Assembly: GCA_036873135.1 (NCBI GenBank)
Contig: JAPTYO010000007.1
Span: forward strand, 17,714,763 to 17,778,762
Origin: Clarkia xantiana subsp. parviflora
Taxonomy: Eukaryota; Streptophyta; Magnoliopsida; Myrtales; Onagraceae
Length of the DNA stretch: 64,000 nt
Direction: 5' to 3'
Shown: positions 34,621-46,001 of the stretch, one piece after another
Layout of the letters: each line of letters opens with the position of its first letter
Numbering within the stretch: the first letter of the stretch is position 1
The notes under the pieces: generated by a model
Told to the model about the DNA's origin: nothing
Seen by the model: the letters and a program-made list of their open reading frames with translations, nothing else
Database searches by the model: none
Program-made: the position numbers and the translations under genes

Positions 34621-35325
34621 TGTCAATTTAATGAATTGTGTTCATATGATGTGAACTCTTAATTACTATTTAAGTTTAATTAATTGTTACTGCACTTGAC
34701 TACATCTCTCTCCTGGATGGTGGCGAATGAGGTACAGCTCCATTAGATTTCTGATGTTATTTCGGTTCCCCCAGAATGTATCAATTTATTTTTATGATCA
34801 ATGGTTTCATATGGCTTGGTTTGCAACTATAAAACTATCATTGAAGAACACGAGTCTATCTGTGATTAGAACTCAGACTTTTGGTAGAGTTGCGTATTCA
34901 CTTGTTCAGCACTTGATTGGTTGGTATAGTCAGTTTGTTGTCTCATTCTTAGAATCTCAGTTACATTATTGCCTCAATTGATTAAATTGTGTTTATTAAT
35001 TATGTTATCCCCCTCCTAACCTACCTACTCATGTTTAGGGGTGGACCAAAATACGATTAAATTGCTGCTTTTCTGTTTAGATTACTTCTTCGAGTATGCT
35101 CTCTGGATTTAGTCGGTATTAGAGGCTTCTTCCATTATTTATCAATTAAAATCATGCAATTTTTGTAGATTTCTATTTAACTATATTTTCTAGGAATAAC
35201 CCTTAAGTTTCCTAAGATTAGCCCTTCAATTGAAATCATGCAAATTTGATTTTACCCATCCAGTTTTCATATTGTTGTCGAGTATATTCTTAAACCAAAT
35301 AATAATAATCTTTCTTGATGAAAAT

Positions 35326-35430
35326 GCTGCAGAGAACAATAAGAATGCTATCAAGGCCAAGGTGGTGGAGAAGATGGCGCAACTGACCACTCCGCTGATA
35401 GGATCCTTTATACCTCAAATTGACGATTAA
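35326..35430 (+). other. Short open 3'-exon-like segment of unknown origin
   Basis: After a T-rich stretch and an AG, the frame reads ENNKNAIKAKVVEKMAQL and ends IPQIDD at a stop. Its composition looks more coding than its AT-rich surroundings. I do not recognise the family. It could be the last exon of a gene fragment carried in the candidate Helitron. Confidence 0.25.
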
Positions 35431-36161
35431 AACGTTTAAAAATTCATCTTTATCCACAATAGCATGTTGAATATAGTTTTGACCGAGTGTAAGTGTATAG
35501 TTTTAAATATTTTTAACTTTGTGTATAATATAGTTTTAGTTGTTTGAGTTGACCAAAACTATGTTATTTAGAAGTTCTGTTCACCTTGCATTTCACTTGT
35601 TCGAAGAATGTATCTTTCGGCTCATCCTTCTTTTAACCGTGTTATCTATATTAACGTGTGTAGCTTTGAATTAAATATTGCGGTGGTACTTATGATCTGT
35701 TCATGGTACTTAGCAATTTGCTTTTGTTGAAAGTTGGGTTTAATCTTGGAGTCGGGTTCGATTGTGTATAGCCGCTCCATTAAAGTTTGTTTTCTATTGA
35801 CTTTCACTAATCAACAATGAGCAAATCTTTTATAAAAATTTTCTTTTAGATATCATTTATGAGATCTATTATTGAAACATTAGAATTGGTTTGTTTATCT
35901 ACCTATGTAATGAATATGAAAAATACATATGCAATCTATGTTGTTGCATGTGAATTTAATGATATATATATTTTGTTGAGTGTGAGTTTAGGCTGTGAGT
36001 GACAGAGTCGTGGAGAAACGTTGCATCGGTTTTCTTTCTTCTAGATGGTAGGTTAAATCTTAAATGATGAAATCAACCTTTGGATAATAGCTATTATTTA
36101 AATACATAAGATCATATATGTTCATTAAAAAAATACAGTTATTTTAAGAGTGTATCTTTAA

Positions 36162-36208
<47 letters not shown>

Positions 36209-36592
36209 AAATATTTCGTAGCCCAACTGTTTTAATTTCCAGTAAATTTAATTTTAGTAGGATGATTGAATTACTTGCGTGTGAAAATTAAATGATCATC
36301 ATTTTCCCTCTTAAATGTGTTATGTATACTTTGTCTATGGTTAAAAGAGTTCCTCCGTAATTATATTTTACCTTGTTAAGAAGAGAAATTTGTAATTATA
36401 ATTTTGAATTAATGAAATTTAATTTAATTTTTTTTGGCCGGTTTTTAATTACAAAAATAAAGTAATTTAACTTTTGTATATGTAACATTTTTTAAAAGAA
36501 TTTGCATATGTAACATATATATAAAAAATTGTTACTATTTTTTTTTTTGTCGATGGTTGGCTGCACACGCAACGCGTGTGCTACCATTCTAG

Positions 36593-39134
36593 TATATATA
36601 TAAATACCAAATATTATAATAAGAATACATATTTCCGCTATCTATTATATATTTAATTATCCTAGATATTATAAATATATTTAATTGAAAATCTATAGTT
36701 TACTTAACAAATATATATACACCGCATTAATGAAAGAGGTTAAGAAAAGTTAACCTTCAAGGAATATTAATGTCGGTCGAACCTACTACCATAAGGCTAC
36801 TCTTAGCTAGTGGACTTTAATCATTACAGTTAATGAGTAAGCTCAATATGACATATAACTTTAATTAATTGAGCCATAGCCTAATTAATTATGATTAATT
36901 GCTCTAATTAACTTACATCTCAATTTGTTAGGTTAATGGGCTACCATGAATGGCGGCCCAAATTCCCCAATTGCTAACAATTCGTTCAACCGAACTGAAC
37001 AAGTATATGAACTCAAATAAAAAATTGAAAAATCGATAATAACGGCCAGAGATCAAGTACAACTATCAGAAACCAACAAAAAAGATGAAATATGAGAAAA
37101 TATCAAAAATGACTTGTGGGAACTTTGCAATTCGTCAGTATGAAAGATAGAAATTAAACACTAAACCAAAATTGAACACTAAACAATGACTTGTGGGAAC
37201 TTTTCAAAATATGAACTCCGATACAAATTGAACACTGACCAAAAGAAAAATAGTTTCATTTAAATAGAATAGTAGTGAGGATGATTGAATAATTTTTTTT
37301 TTTTTTTCACGATTCTTTTCACTAACTTGGATTATGATCAATTTTGAGTCAAAAGTCATTACTCATCCAAAATTCTGTTTACAACTTAGCCCATTTTCAA
37401 ACAATTATTAATAATATTCGATGACGTTAAATATAACCCCTAGGCAGCATATATGTGCTTCGACTAGTATTATAGTCGCTATTTTTGAACAAATATGATT
37501 AAAGTTGGGAACTAAGTTGAGACACCATTTCAAGTTAGAGGACAAAGAGAACCTCTGCGTTTTCGTTTCCTTTCATGACTTGCATACAACTTTTTATCAG
37601 ATCACAAATTTTTTTGCCCAAATATCACATCACAAGCTCACACTTTAATTAATAATAAAATGGTATGGTTGGAACCCAACTTGCATTAACTACTACTACC
37701 TATGACATCGCTTTCTTTATCCCACTTACCTATCTTTTTAATTTTTTAATTAATGTGCTGCATTTCCATGAACGAAAATATTACTTTGAAGTCATTTGAA
37801 TTTGGATATAATGGTGTATTGGTTTGTGTGATCCTAGTCTCTCCAACCTAACGTCCAAACTCCAATGTACACTTTTATTTATTGCTTTGTAGCTTTTTTT
37901 CTTGAATCCTTACCCTTAGAATAACATAAATTGTTACTAACGAATCTTGAGAGTAGTTCGGTAGCATCCAACCCGTCGGTAGTATTCCGGGCGCTCTGGA
38001 AAGAAAACGAAAGGAAGATGAATAGTTTTTTTTCTTTTTTTTTGGCCAACAGGAAGGTGAAGAGTTTATGATGGGAGGGAGTGATCATTTGATTTTTCTT
38101 CTTTATTAATTTTTGGACACTTCAAATGCACGGTACGTGATCTTTTAATGAAAAGTTCTAATTATGTGTGCATTCACTAAAGAGTTGAAATGCTTAGGTG
38201 GAAAAAAAACTGTTTAGGTTGAAAAAAAAACATGCAAACAAAAGTATAATTACAGTTAGAAAAAATAAACATCAAGATGGTATTTCAAACTTTTCTCTTG
38301 TAGTATAGTACTGATATATTGATTAGTTGAAGCTAAGAGGCGTTAAAGTTAAAGTTCTAAAAAAATGGATGAAATTCAACATTGACGAGTCCCGAAAAAG
38401 AATAAAGTATAATTACAGATACAAAAAAAAAAAAAAACATCTTTTCTGATATATAAATGATTGATTCTGGAATTTCGAGTAGAGATCGATAATGTTAAAA
38501 CTCTCTCAGGTGACATTTCCAACGTGATTCGAACCGCCATGGGAACATAGCTTGCTCTACTAGATTGTCCAACAAATATTAGGTAAAAAATGTTCATTAT
38601 ATAGTATTTATTAAACACGAATATATTATTTTTTTATGGAAAAATTACTACAATAATTATATGTAGTATTTTTTAGAAGTAAAATCCATATATTTTTCCA
38701 TGGTGCATTCATTTAACAAAAAAATATTTTATTTTATAATTTTACTAATAATTTATGGGTGGTTGTTATGTAGTTTAAAAATACAATATGTTTAAAAATT
38801 GAGTAAGTAAATTATTATAGAGTGGCCAAAAAAGTACAATTATTATTATTCAAGTAATTCTTAATTATAAAAATTATACAAAAAATTTATATATCAAATT
38901 AAGTCGGTCGCGCATTACAGATTTCTGAGCCCCACTGTTAAAGATCAGAAAATGATTGGTGTCTTATCGTGCCACGTGGCACCAAGTAGGAAGAAAGCTC
39001 GTCATACTCTTTATGTACATAGTTGAAAGTTCAGCATAACAAGCGTGACTTACTCCTTAGTGGACCTGCCTTTTCTATCGGTTCTAATAATTCACAGCTG
39101 AAACTTCGGCACCTCCTATCCAGATCGATCGAAA
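36593..39134. other. AT-rich spacer upstream of the methyltransferase gene
   Basis: No gene was recognised. Several poly-A/T tracts. The last 200 bases (about 38920-39134) are more balanced in composition and should contain the methyltransferase promoter and leader; CCACGTGGC at about 38972-38980 is a G-box (ACGT core) element. Confidence 0.5.
38972..38980. promoter_or_regulatory. G-box upstream of the methyltransferase
   Basis: CCACGTGGC contains the palindromic CACGTG core bound by plant bZIP and bHLH factors. It lies about 155 bases before the start codon, a normal promoter position. Function is inferred from the motif only. Confidence 0.4.
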
Positions 39135-41593
39135 ATGGAAGACGAAACCACAGAGACCAGAAACCAAGCTCGTCTGGCCATTTTGGAGCTCGCCAACATG
39201 ATCAGCGTCCCCATGTCCCTAAACGCCGCCGTCCGCCTCAACCTCGCCGAAGCCATCTGGCAGGGCGGCGCCAACGCCCCTATCTCCGCCACCCAGATCC
39301 TCCCCAAGATCCGGCCATCTCCTCCCGCCGGTGCGTCCGCCGAGAATCTGCAGCGGATCCTCCGCATGCTGGCTAGCCACGGCGTTTTCGAGGAGCACGT
39401 CGACGGCGGCGAGCGGAGGTACTCTCTGACGGACGTCGGAAAGACCCTCGTCCCCGACGAAGATGGTCTCTCTTACAAGGAGTACGTGCTCCAGCACCAC
39501 CAGGTAACGTCGATTCGTTTCTCTAGAAATTTGATTTGGTCCTCATTGCTGTCCCTTGATCTTTATCTTGGTTGTGGAATCAATTTGTATATATGAAATT
39601 TGGATTTTCCAAAGATTCCAAACATAAAAGTAGTAAAACATTAAAAAATGACCCAGATTCACCACCCCATCTGTTAATCTGTATGTGATCGAAAATGAGA
39701 GTTCCAATTTCCATTTCAACGTATTGTTGTGAGAAAACTATTAAAATGATCTGACAAACTGGTATGATTTTGTTAAGTAAAACACACATGACAACTAAGC
39801 ACTAGCAGTGTTCTTTCTATTATTTTAATTCATCGGTCAGTGGAAAAAAAAACATCCGTCAGAAAGGATAAGTAGTTCGGGATTTTATAATATATATACA
39901 AATTACTACGATTTATATCAATTTAATAGATAACAACCACAAAATAATTATTTTAATACACGTACTGGTATATTTAAATTATATTTAATATAAAATATTA
40001 AATAATATTATTAAATATAAAATACTTTAAATACACTAATAAATGTTTCTGAATAATTATAATATACTCGCTATTTCAACCAATAAAAGAAACTGTTAGG
40101 AAATATGCGCATTTTTTTTCTTTTCAACGTCACGTTTCTTGTTAGGAAAACGTCATGTTTCAGACTTCTACGCATGCAGGACGCGCTGCTGAAGGCGTGG
40201 CCGGAAACGCACCTGGCCGTGCTGGATCCGACGGTGGAGCCCTTCGTGGCGGCCAACGGCGAGCCCGCCTACTCATACTACGGTAAGAAACCTGAGATGA
40301 ACGGCTTGATGCAGAAGGCTATGTCCGGCGTATCCGTGCCGTTCATGAAAGCAATATTGGACGGCTACGATGGCTTCTCGGGCGTGACTAGGTTGGTGGA
40401 CGTCGGTGGAAGTGCCGGAGATTGTCTGAAGATGATAATGAAGAAGTTTCCCAATGTAGTTGAAGGGATCAACTTCGATTTGCCCGAGGTTGTCGACAGG
40501 GCACCTACTATTCCTGGTGAAATTTACTCCCAATCCTAAACTTCATTGTAGTGTGCTAGTCACACCCTGCTCTTTCTTTCTTTGATCTAATTCCCCTCAA
40601 CAAAAAAATTGGTGGCAGGAATAACACATGTTGGAGGTGACATGTTCAAGTCTATCCCCACCGCGGATACCATATTCATGAAGGTACCTTTATTTATTGG
40701 TTGTTCCATTTATTAAGATATTGATGATACATTAATTTAGGGTTAATTACTAAATTGCTATATGCATTTTGACCATTTTAAACTGAATGAAAAATTCCAC
40801 GTGATACTCACATGATTTTTGTCGTATCAATTGATTGAATTACCGAAAAAAAAAAAGGCTATTTGAATTTTGGTTGTTCTCAATTACCCGAACTTTTAAA
40901 TTTTAAAATTTACTTACTCAACTTTCGATTTTATATAAAAAGCATCCTCTATCATTGTATTATCATTATGTGAGCGGATCACACCGTTCTGACAGATAAA
41001 GTGATGGAGGCAACTTTTTGTTGTTGTATAGAATCGAAGCTTGAAGTAGCGAAATTTAAAAAATCAAAATTTGAGAAGGCCCTAAAGTTTAGATAACGAT
41101 TTATTTGGTGGTTAAGTATTTATAATGCTTTGGTCCATGGACAAAACAGCTAAAGTTAGATAACGATTAATTTGGTTGTTAAGTATTTATAATATTTTGC
41201 TCAAAAAAACGAACCCTTGAACCGTACACAATATTATTTGGTTTAGGTATTTGTAATATTGATGAATCTATAACGGTATATTTATGTTTATAGTGGGTAT
41301 TAACGACATGGACGGACGAAGAATGCAAGTTGATCATGGAGAACTGCTTCAAGGCTCTTCCGGAGGGAGGCAAGCTAATCGCGTGTGAACCCGTGCTGCC
41401 CAAGGGCTCAGACGACAGTCACCGAACGCGGGCCCTACTCGAAGGAGACATCTTCGTGATGACAATTTACAGAGCTCAGGGAAAGCACAGGACCGAGGAG
41501 GAATTCCGACATCTCGGCCGAGTTGCAGGGTTCCCCAATTTCCGAGCACTCTATATCGATTACTTCTACACCGTTCTAGAATTTCAAAAGTGA
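39135..41593 (+). CDS. Type I plant methyltransferase, nicotinate N-methyltransferase-like
   Basis: SAM-dependent methyltransferase of the caffeic-acid-OMT fold. Four exons, 39135-39503, 40180-40516, 40619-40683 and 41294-41593, join in frame with GT/AG borders to 356 aa, the family length. The N-terminal dimerisation part (ELANMISVPMSLNAAVRLNL) is followed by the SAM-binding motif LVDVGGSAGD (about residues 195-204), GGDMF and EGDIFVMTIYR. In COMT-type enzymes the catalytic base is the His of WxLHDW; here the stretch reads WVLTTW (258-263), so that His is a Thr. The same replacement is in Arabidopsis At3g53140, to my recollection characterised as nicotinate N-methyltransferase (trigonelline synthesis), and identity with it appears high throughout. 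I infer nicotinate as the substrate; an O-methyltransferase role is not excluded. Confidence 0.85.
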
Positions 41594-41866
41594 GTGGATA
41601 TGGGGGGAGATGAATAAAACGTGACAACGTTGTAATAAGTTCTTGAACATCATTAGGTGTATTCAAGAAAGAGCACGTAGCATCCGTCGGTATCAACATT
41701 ATTATCTTTCAGTTTCTATGTTCCGAATATATATATGGTATGTTTGGTGTAACCGAACACGTGCTATTGTTCTGTCCTACTAGTTACTAGTAAAGTAAGT
41801 AGATTTGTTGAGATCTTCTCTTTATTACCTGGCTTGAGAGAAACGAATCATTGTGCATAAAAATAT

Positions 41867-42463
41867 GGGAATAGAAAGTAAAAACTGTTCCAATTTTGAC
41901 ATATGTGTCTGTTTGGTATCTGAGGTTGAAATTCAATGTCTCAATTTTTATATGTTGCTATTTTGTGTCTCAGTTAAATTTTGGGGTTAAGTTGAACAAA
42001 ATCTGGTTACGTGGGTGAATAATTTTTAAAATTTCAAAAATACCCCCTGACCAGAATTGGGGTTCCGACCGATTTCGGTCAAACCCAGCCCGATTCCAGC
42101 CTATTGCAGCCAAACCCAACCAGATTCCGGTCGATTATGGCCAACCCACCCCGATTCCGTCCTATTACGGCCAACCCCGTCCCGATTCCGGCATATTCCG
42201 CCCTATTTAGGGTTAAGGAGCTTCAATTTAGGATTTAGGGCTCCGGCCGATTCGGACCAATTGGAGGTGGGTGGCCGAAATGGAGGCTTTTAAAAAAAGG
42301 GGGCAAAATAGTCTTTTCAACTCAATCTGTTAAAATGAACCAAAAAACCTAACGGAAAACCAAATATGCATAAAACTAAAAATTGGAACACTAAATATCA
42401 ACAGTTTGAAATTCAGACACCAAACTGACACTCGGACAAAATCCAGACAGTTTTTATGTTCGG
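41867..42463. mobile_element. Mutator-type MITE related to the one at 16627
   Basis: Left end GGGAATAGAAAGTAAAAACTG and right-end complement CCGAACATAAAAACTGTC match the terminal repeats of the element at 16627-17294, including the inner TGTGTCTGTTTGGT and ACCAAACTGACA strings. The interior has CCGATTCCGGCC-like tandem motifs. The target duplication is not clear, so ends are approximate. It lies about 270 bp beyond the methyltransferase stop codon. Confidence 0.7.
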
Positions 42464-42940
42464 AAAAGATAGGGAATCTGATTTAAGATTCCGTCGTTCT
42501 CCGATATGTGAGGAAACCACAAAATGCCATCCAAGTTTGACTTAATTACAATATGACATTTAAGGTCAAATTCGGATGATTGGAGTTCGAACGTCGGAAT
42601 CCGTATCAGTCTTCTTCTATGTTTTATACCCTAAAAACACGTCATCTATCTAGTAATAGCTTCTCTGCACGGCCGGCCCTAGGGGAGACAGCCCATGACA
42701 TGTATTGCTCTATATAGTAATGGTTTTCCAAGTATAAAAGTTTACAATAATTCATGGAAAAAACAATAGATGGAAAAACTATCATCTAAAGTAGTAAATG
42801 TTTTGTACTTCTTGGTGTAGTGTTTGGAACACTAGTTATCCACCGTGCATGAACATTTCGGGTTAGGATTCTACATGGACTATATGCATCATGTGTTGGT
42901 GTAAAACATCATATTCAATAGGTCCAATCACCTGATTTGA
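42464..42940. other. Spacer without a recognisable gene
   Basis: Non-coding, moderately AT-rich DNA between the Mutator-type MITE and the Helitron Rep fragments. Confidence 0.4.
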
Positions 42941-44050
42941 AGTTTTAGCTGAAATGATTTCATCAATGTAATTCGGACTCCAGATTTTTTATGCGGAATG
43001 TATGAACAATAAAAATAAGTGCATGTGGAAGACCTCGTTTCTGAAAATCAATAGTATACAAAACTGTCGGAAAATTGAACATAAAAGTCGACAAATTTTA
43101 CAACGTAATGCAAGTTCCAAAATATTAGTGTTGAAAAACATTTGAATGAATAGATTGAAAAAAAATCCAACGATTTTCTCAATTTTTTCTGTTATATCTT
43201 AAAAAGTTGTTTCAATTTAATATTGAAAATTCTATCCACTATGTCGAACCGCTATTCAATTTTTCGACAATGTAATTCTTCAAGAAAATATTTTACCTGA
43301 GGCCACTTGGGGTTGCAAGTGAATGTGATGAATATGTCAGGATACCTAAAAATTCGGCAAATGGTCATTGCATCTTGGTAGTTTATTCACGGTATTTAGG
43401 ATCACCTAAAGAAGATTATAGCAAGACATATCTCCATGTGATAGTGCATCTCAGAAACCATTATACAGATCTGATCAAGTTAATCAGCGATGCACTCTAA
43501 CGTGGGATAGACAAGCTTCTGAACTTGAAGTAAAAAAGGCCTGTCTTAACATCATCTCATTAATTAAGGTCATCTTTGATACTTTGAAAAAACTACCAAG
43601 ATGCTATGGCCATTTGCAGAATTGCAAGATATCCAGACATATTCATCGCGATCACTTGCAAACCAAAGTGGTAATAGATAAAATATTTTCTTAAAGAATT
43701 ACTTGACTAGAGAATTAAATAGCGGAACACACTGTGAACATAGTTTCAATATTAAACTGAAACAACTCTTTTAGAATATAAGGAAAAAGAAGATATTTGA
43801 GAAAACTATTGATGTATTTTTTCTAATAATTTCATTGAAATGTTTCTCATTCTTAATCTTTTGGAACGTACATTGCATAGTAAATTTTTTACTATTATGT
43901 TGAATTTTTTCGAAAGTTGTGTATGCTATCGAGCTTCAAAAACGAGGCCTCCCACATGAGCATATTTTATTGTTCCAACATTCTACAGAAAAAAAATATT
44001 TAGAATACGACTGACATTGATGAAATCATCTCAGGCTGAAATTCAAACTC
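42941..44050. pseudogene. Two Helitron Rep fragments in head-to-head inverted arrangement
   Basis: Two diverged arms (about 42941-43400 and 43580-44050) are inverted copies of each other. The minus-strand arm reads DAMTICRIFRYPDIFITFTC at about 43310-43385 and FQKRGLPHALIF at about 43000-43060. The plus-strand arm reads DAMAICRIARYPDIFIAITC at about 43600-43675 and LQKRGLPHEHILLFQ at about 43935-43980. These are the conserved blocks of the Helitron replication initiator (HUH endonuclease). The HUH His pair is damaged in one arm (PHAL) and altered in the other (PHEH), and stops and frameshifts break both. Non-functional. Confidence 0.75.
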
Positions 44051-45569
44051 TGCAGTCCTTACTGTTGTTCGCAAGAAGGTATATGCATTAAACAAATAAT
44101 TTAAGTCATAATCACATATATGTCGATAGCTACGAAAGTTGTGTAACTCCAGCATACGTAATCTGCTGCAGATTGGTGTTAATCAGCTTTAACTTTTGAA
44201 GTTTTTCAATGTTGGGTTTAAATTTAAGCTTAAATTCAGCAAATTAGTTAGTTTGAACACAAGTCAGATTTGTACCAATTTTCAGATTAAAGAATTGACT
44301 CGAAGAGTGGTAAGATTGGATAGTAAATGCAATAAGGACAAGAAAATGGAAAATGATATGTTAGGATTGAAAATGCAATAAAGTCAGATAGGATTCAAAA
44401 AGCAAAGTGGTAAGATAGGTTATGGTTGTGGAGGTCCCAACTTTATGTGATATTAGGATCCGTAAAAAAAAGATAATCACTATAAAAGACAAATTTCTCA
44501 TGATCAAACTGTGTTCTTTATGATTGTTAATATGCCAGATCTTGTCAAGGAGTATTTATTTGGAACTAATTAAACTTATTTATGTAAAATAGAGTGTTTT
44601 GAATTACCAGTTGTGACTATAGCTTTGGGGGATGACTCATTTTGCATTCCTGAAGGTCCTGCTCCTATTGTTGGACTTTCATTAACGCTTTTCCTTCAGC
44701 CTTTACCTCAAACAGATATTAACAATAGTAAGTTAGTTCCACACTGTCACTGCATAAAAGAATAACAATTGGTTTTAAATAGAAGGAATGACTTACGGCT
44801 GAATTTTCGAATATTATAGGCAAAACCATGATTAGATCAGCTGAATTGTAGTGTGGATTGTAGGGAAAGAAGTGTATGTTTTTTTATTTATGCACAAACT
44901 GTGGTCATTTTATGGTACAAAATTCAATTTAATGACAAATTCAAAAAAAAAATCCAATAACAATTAATTGGACTGATTTAGTAAATCTGTATTTAGAAGG
45001 TGGGAATTAAACTCAAAGTCGTCAAAAATTATTCCAAGTTCATAAATTAATGATAAATTCAAATTTAATAGCGAGTTAATTTTTCATTTCCATACAATTC
45101 AATGGACTGAATTTATTATATCTGTATTTATAAGGTGGGGAATTAAATTCAAGGTCGTCCAAAATTCGTCCAAGTTCATGAATTAATGAAAAAATCAATT
45201 GTTTTTTTTTCGTTAACAATTCAATGTACAGTAAATCTGTAGGAATGAGCAAATTCAAATTTTATGGCAAATTAAAATTTTCATTTCAATTAACAATTCA
45301 ATGTACTGAATTTAGTAAAGGTGATTAAACTCAAATTTGTCCAAGTTCATCATATTTCGTAAATCTGCATTAACATTGTTCGATTTTGATATAAATGAGC
45401 ACAGTGGAGGAAAAATCAAATAAGGGTCAAGGAACAGCAGAACATTCATGCTTATTACCATTCTAAACTAATCTTTGCCAGATAAGAAACAGAATGACAG
45501 AGGTATGCTTATGTCAAGATGCACATTTTATATTGTAGATATAAAATTTTGTTCAAGGATTACACAATA
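44051..45569. other. Spacer up to the LTR retrotransposon
   Basis: AT-rich and non-coding. Phrases such as CAATTCAATGGACTGAATTTA and AAATCTGTATTTA recur between 44930 and 45370, suggesting a degenerate local repeat of roughly 140-170 bp. It ends with the 5-bp target CAATA (45565-45569). Confidence 0.4.
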
Positions 45570-46001
45570 TGTAAGTTTTTTACAAACCCTAATTACCAGG
45601 ATCTTGATCATGCTTTATGAGGGAAAAGATATAGAGAGGAACGACTTACCCGGTAATTGATTTCGATTCCTCTGATCTTCTTAGACTGTCGATGTGCTTC
45701 TCTGTAGAACGGTTCTACTTCTCTCCCTTGTCCATCCTTCTGTCAGAGACCAGTTGATGGAGAACTGCTCTTAATCTCTGTGTCTGTAACTGGCAGGGAG
45801 AGAGGACCGTTTATAATATTAACCCTTTAATCTGGTACGTCCATCAAGTGACCAATTGAACGGTCTAGATTAAATACATTCCATAAAGACATATATTGAT
45901 ATAATATAATATAATACATTATTCAATATATCTATATTCATTAATATTATCTGGCCATATAATTAGAATATATATTGTAACATTAAATATATATTCTTAC
46001 A
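45570..46001 (-). repeat. 3' LTR (left) of the LARD-like element
   Basis: 432 bp, TG...CA ends. Identical to the copy at 50300-50731 as far as can be read by eye. Confidence 0.95.

Larger units (their letters stand above)
32627..36592 (+). mobile_element. Candidate Helitron, about 4 kb, carrying host-gene fragments
   Basis: Starts TCTAACACTATTAAAAATG after an A (32626) and ends CTAG (36589-36592) before a T (36593). Seven bases before CTAG is a perfect hairpin: GCACACGC (36563-36570), loop AAC, GCGTGTGC (36574-36581). Hairpin, CTRR end and A/T target are the Helitron hallmarks. The first bases resemble those of the candidate at 26592 (shared ATTAAAAATG). No Rep/helicase gene is inside, so it would be non-autonomous. 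The cargo includes a leucine-rich-repeat fragment and degenerate tandem repeats. Confidence 0.6.

Noticed and set aside
34727..34981. 84-codon plus-strand frame
   Set aside because: No domain and no splice context; composition is that of non-coding AT-rich DNA.
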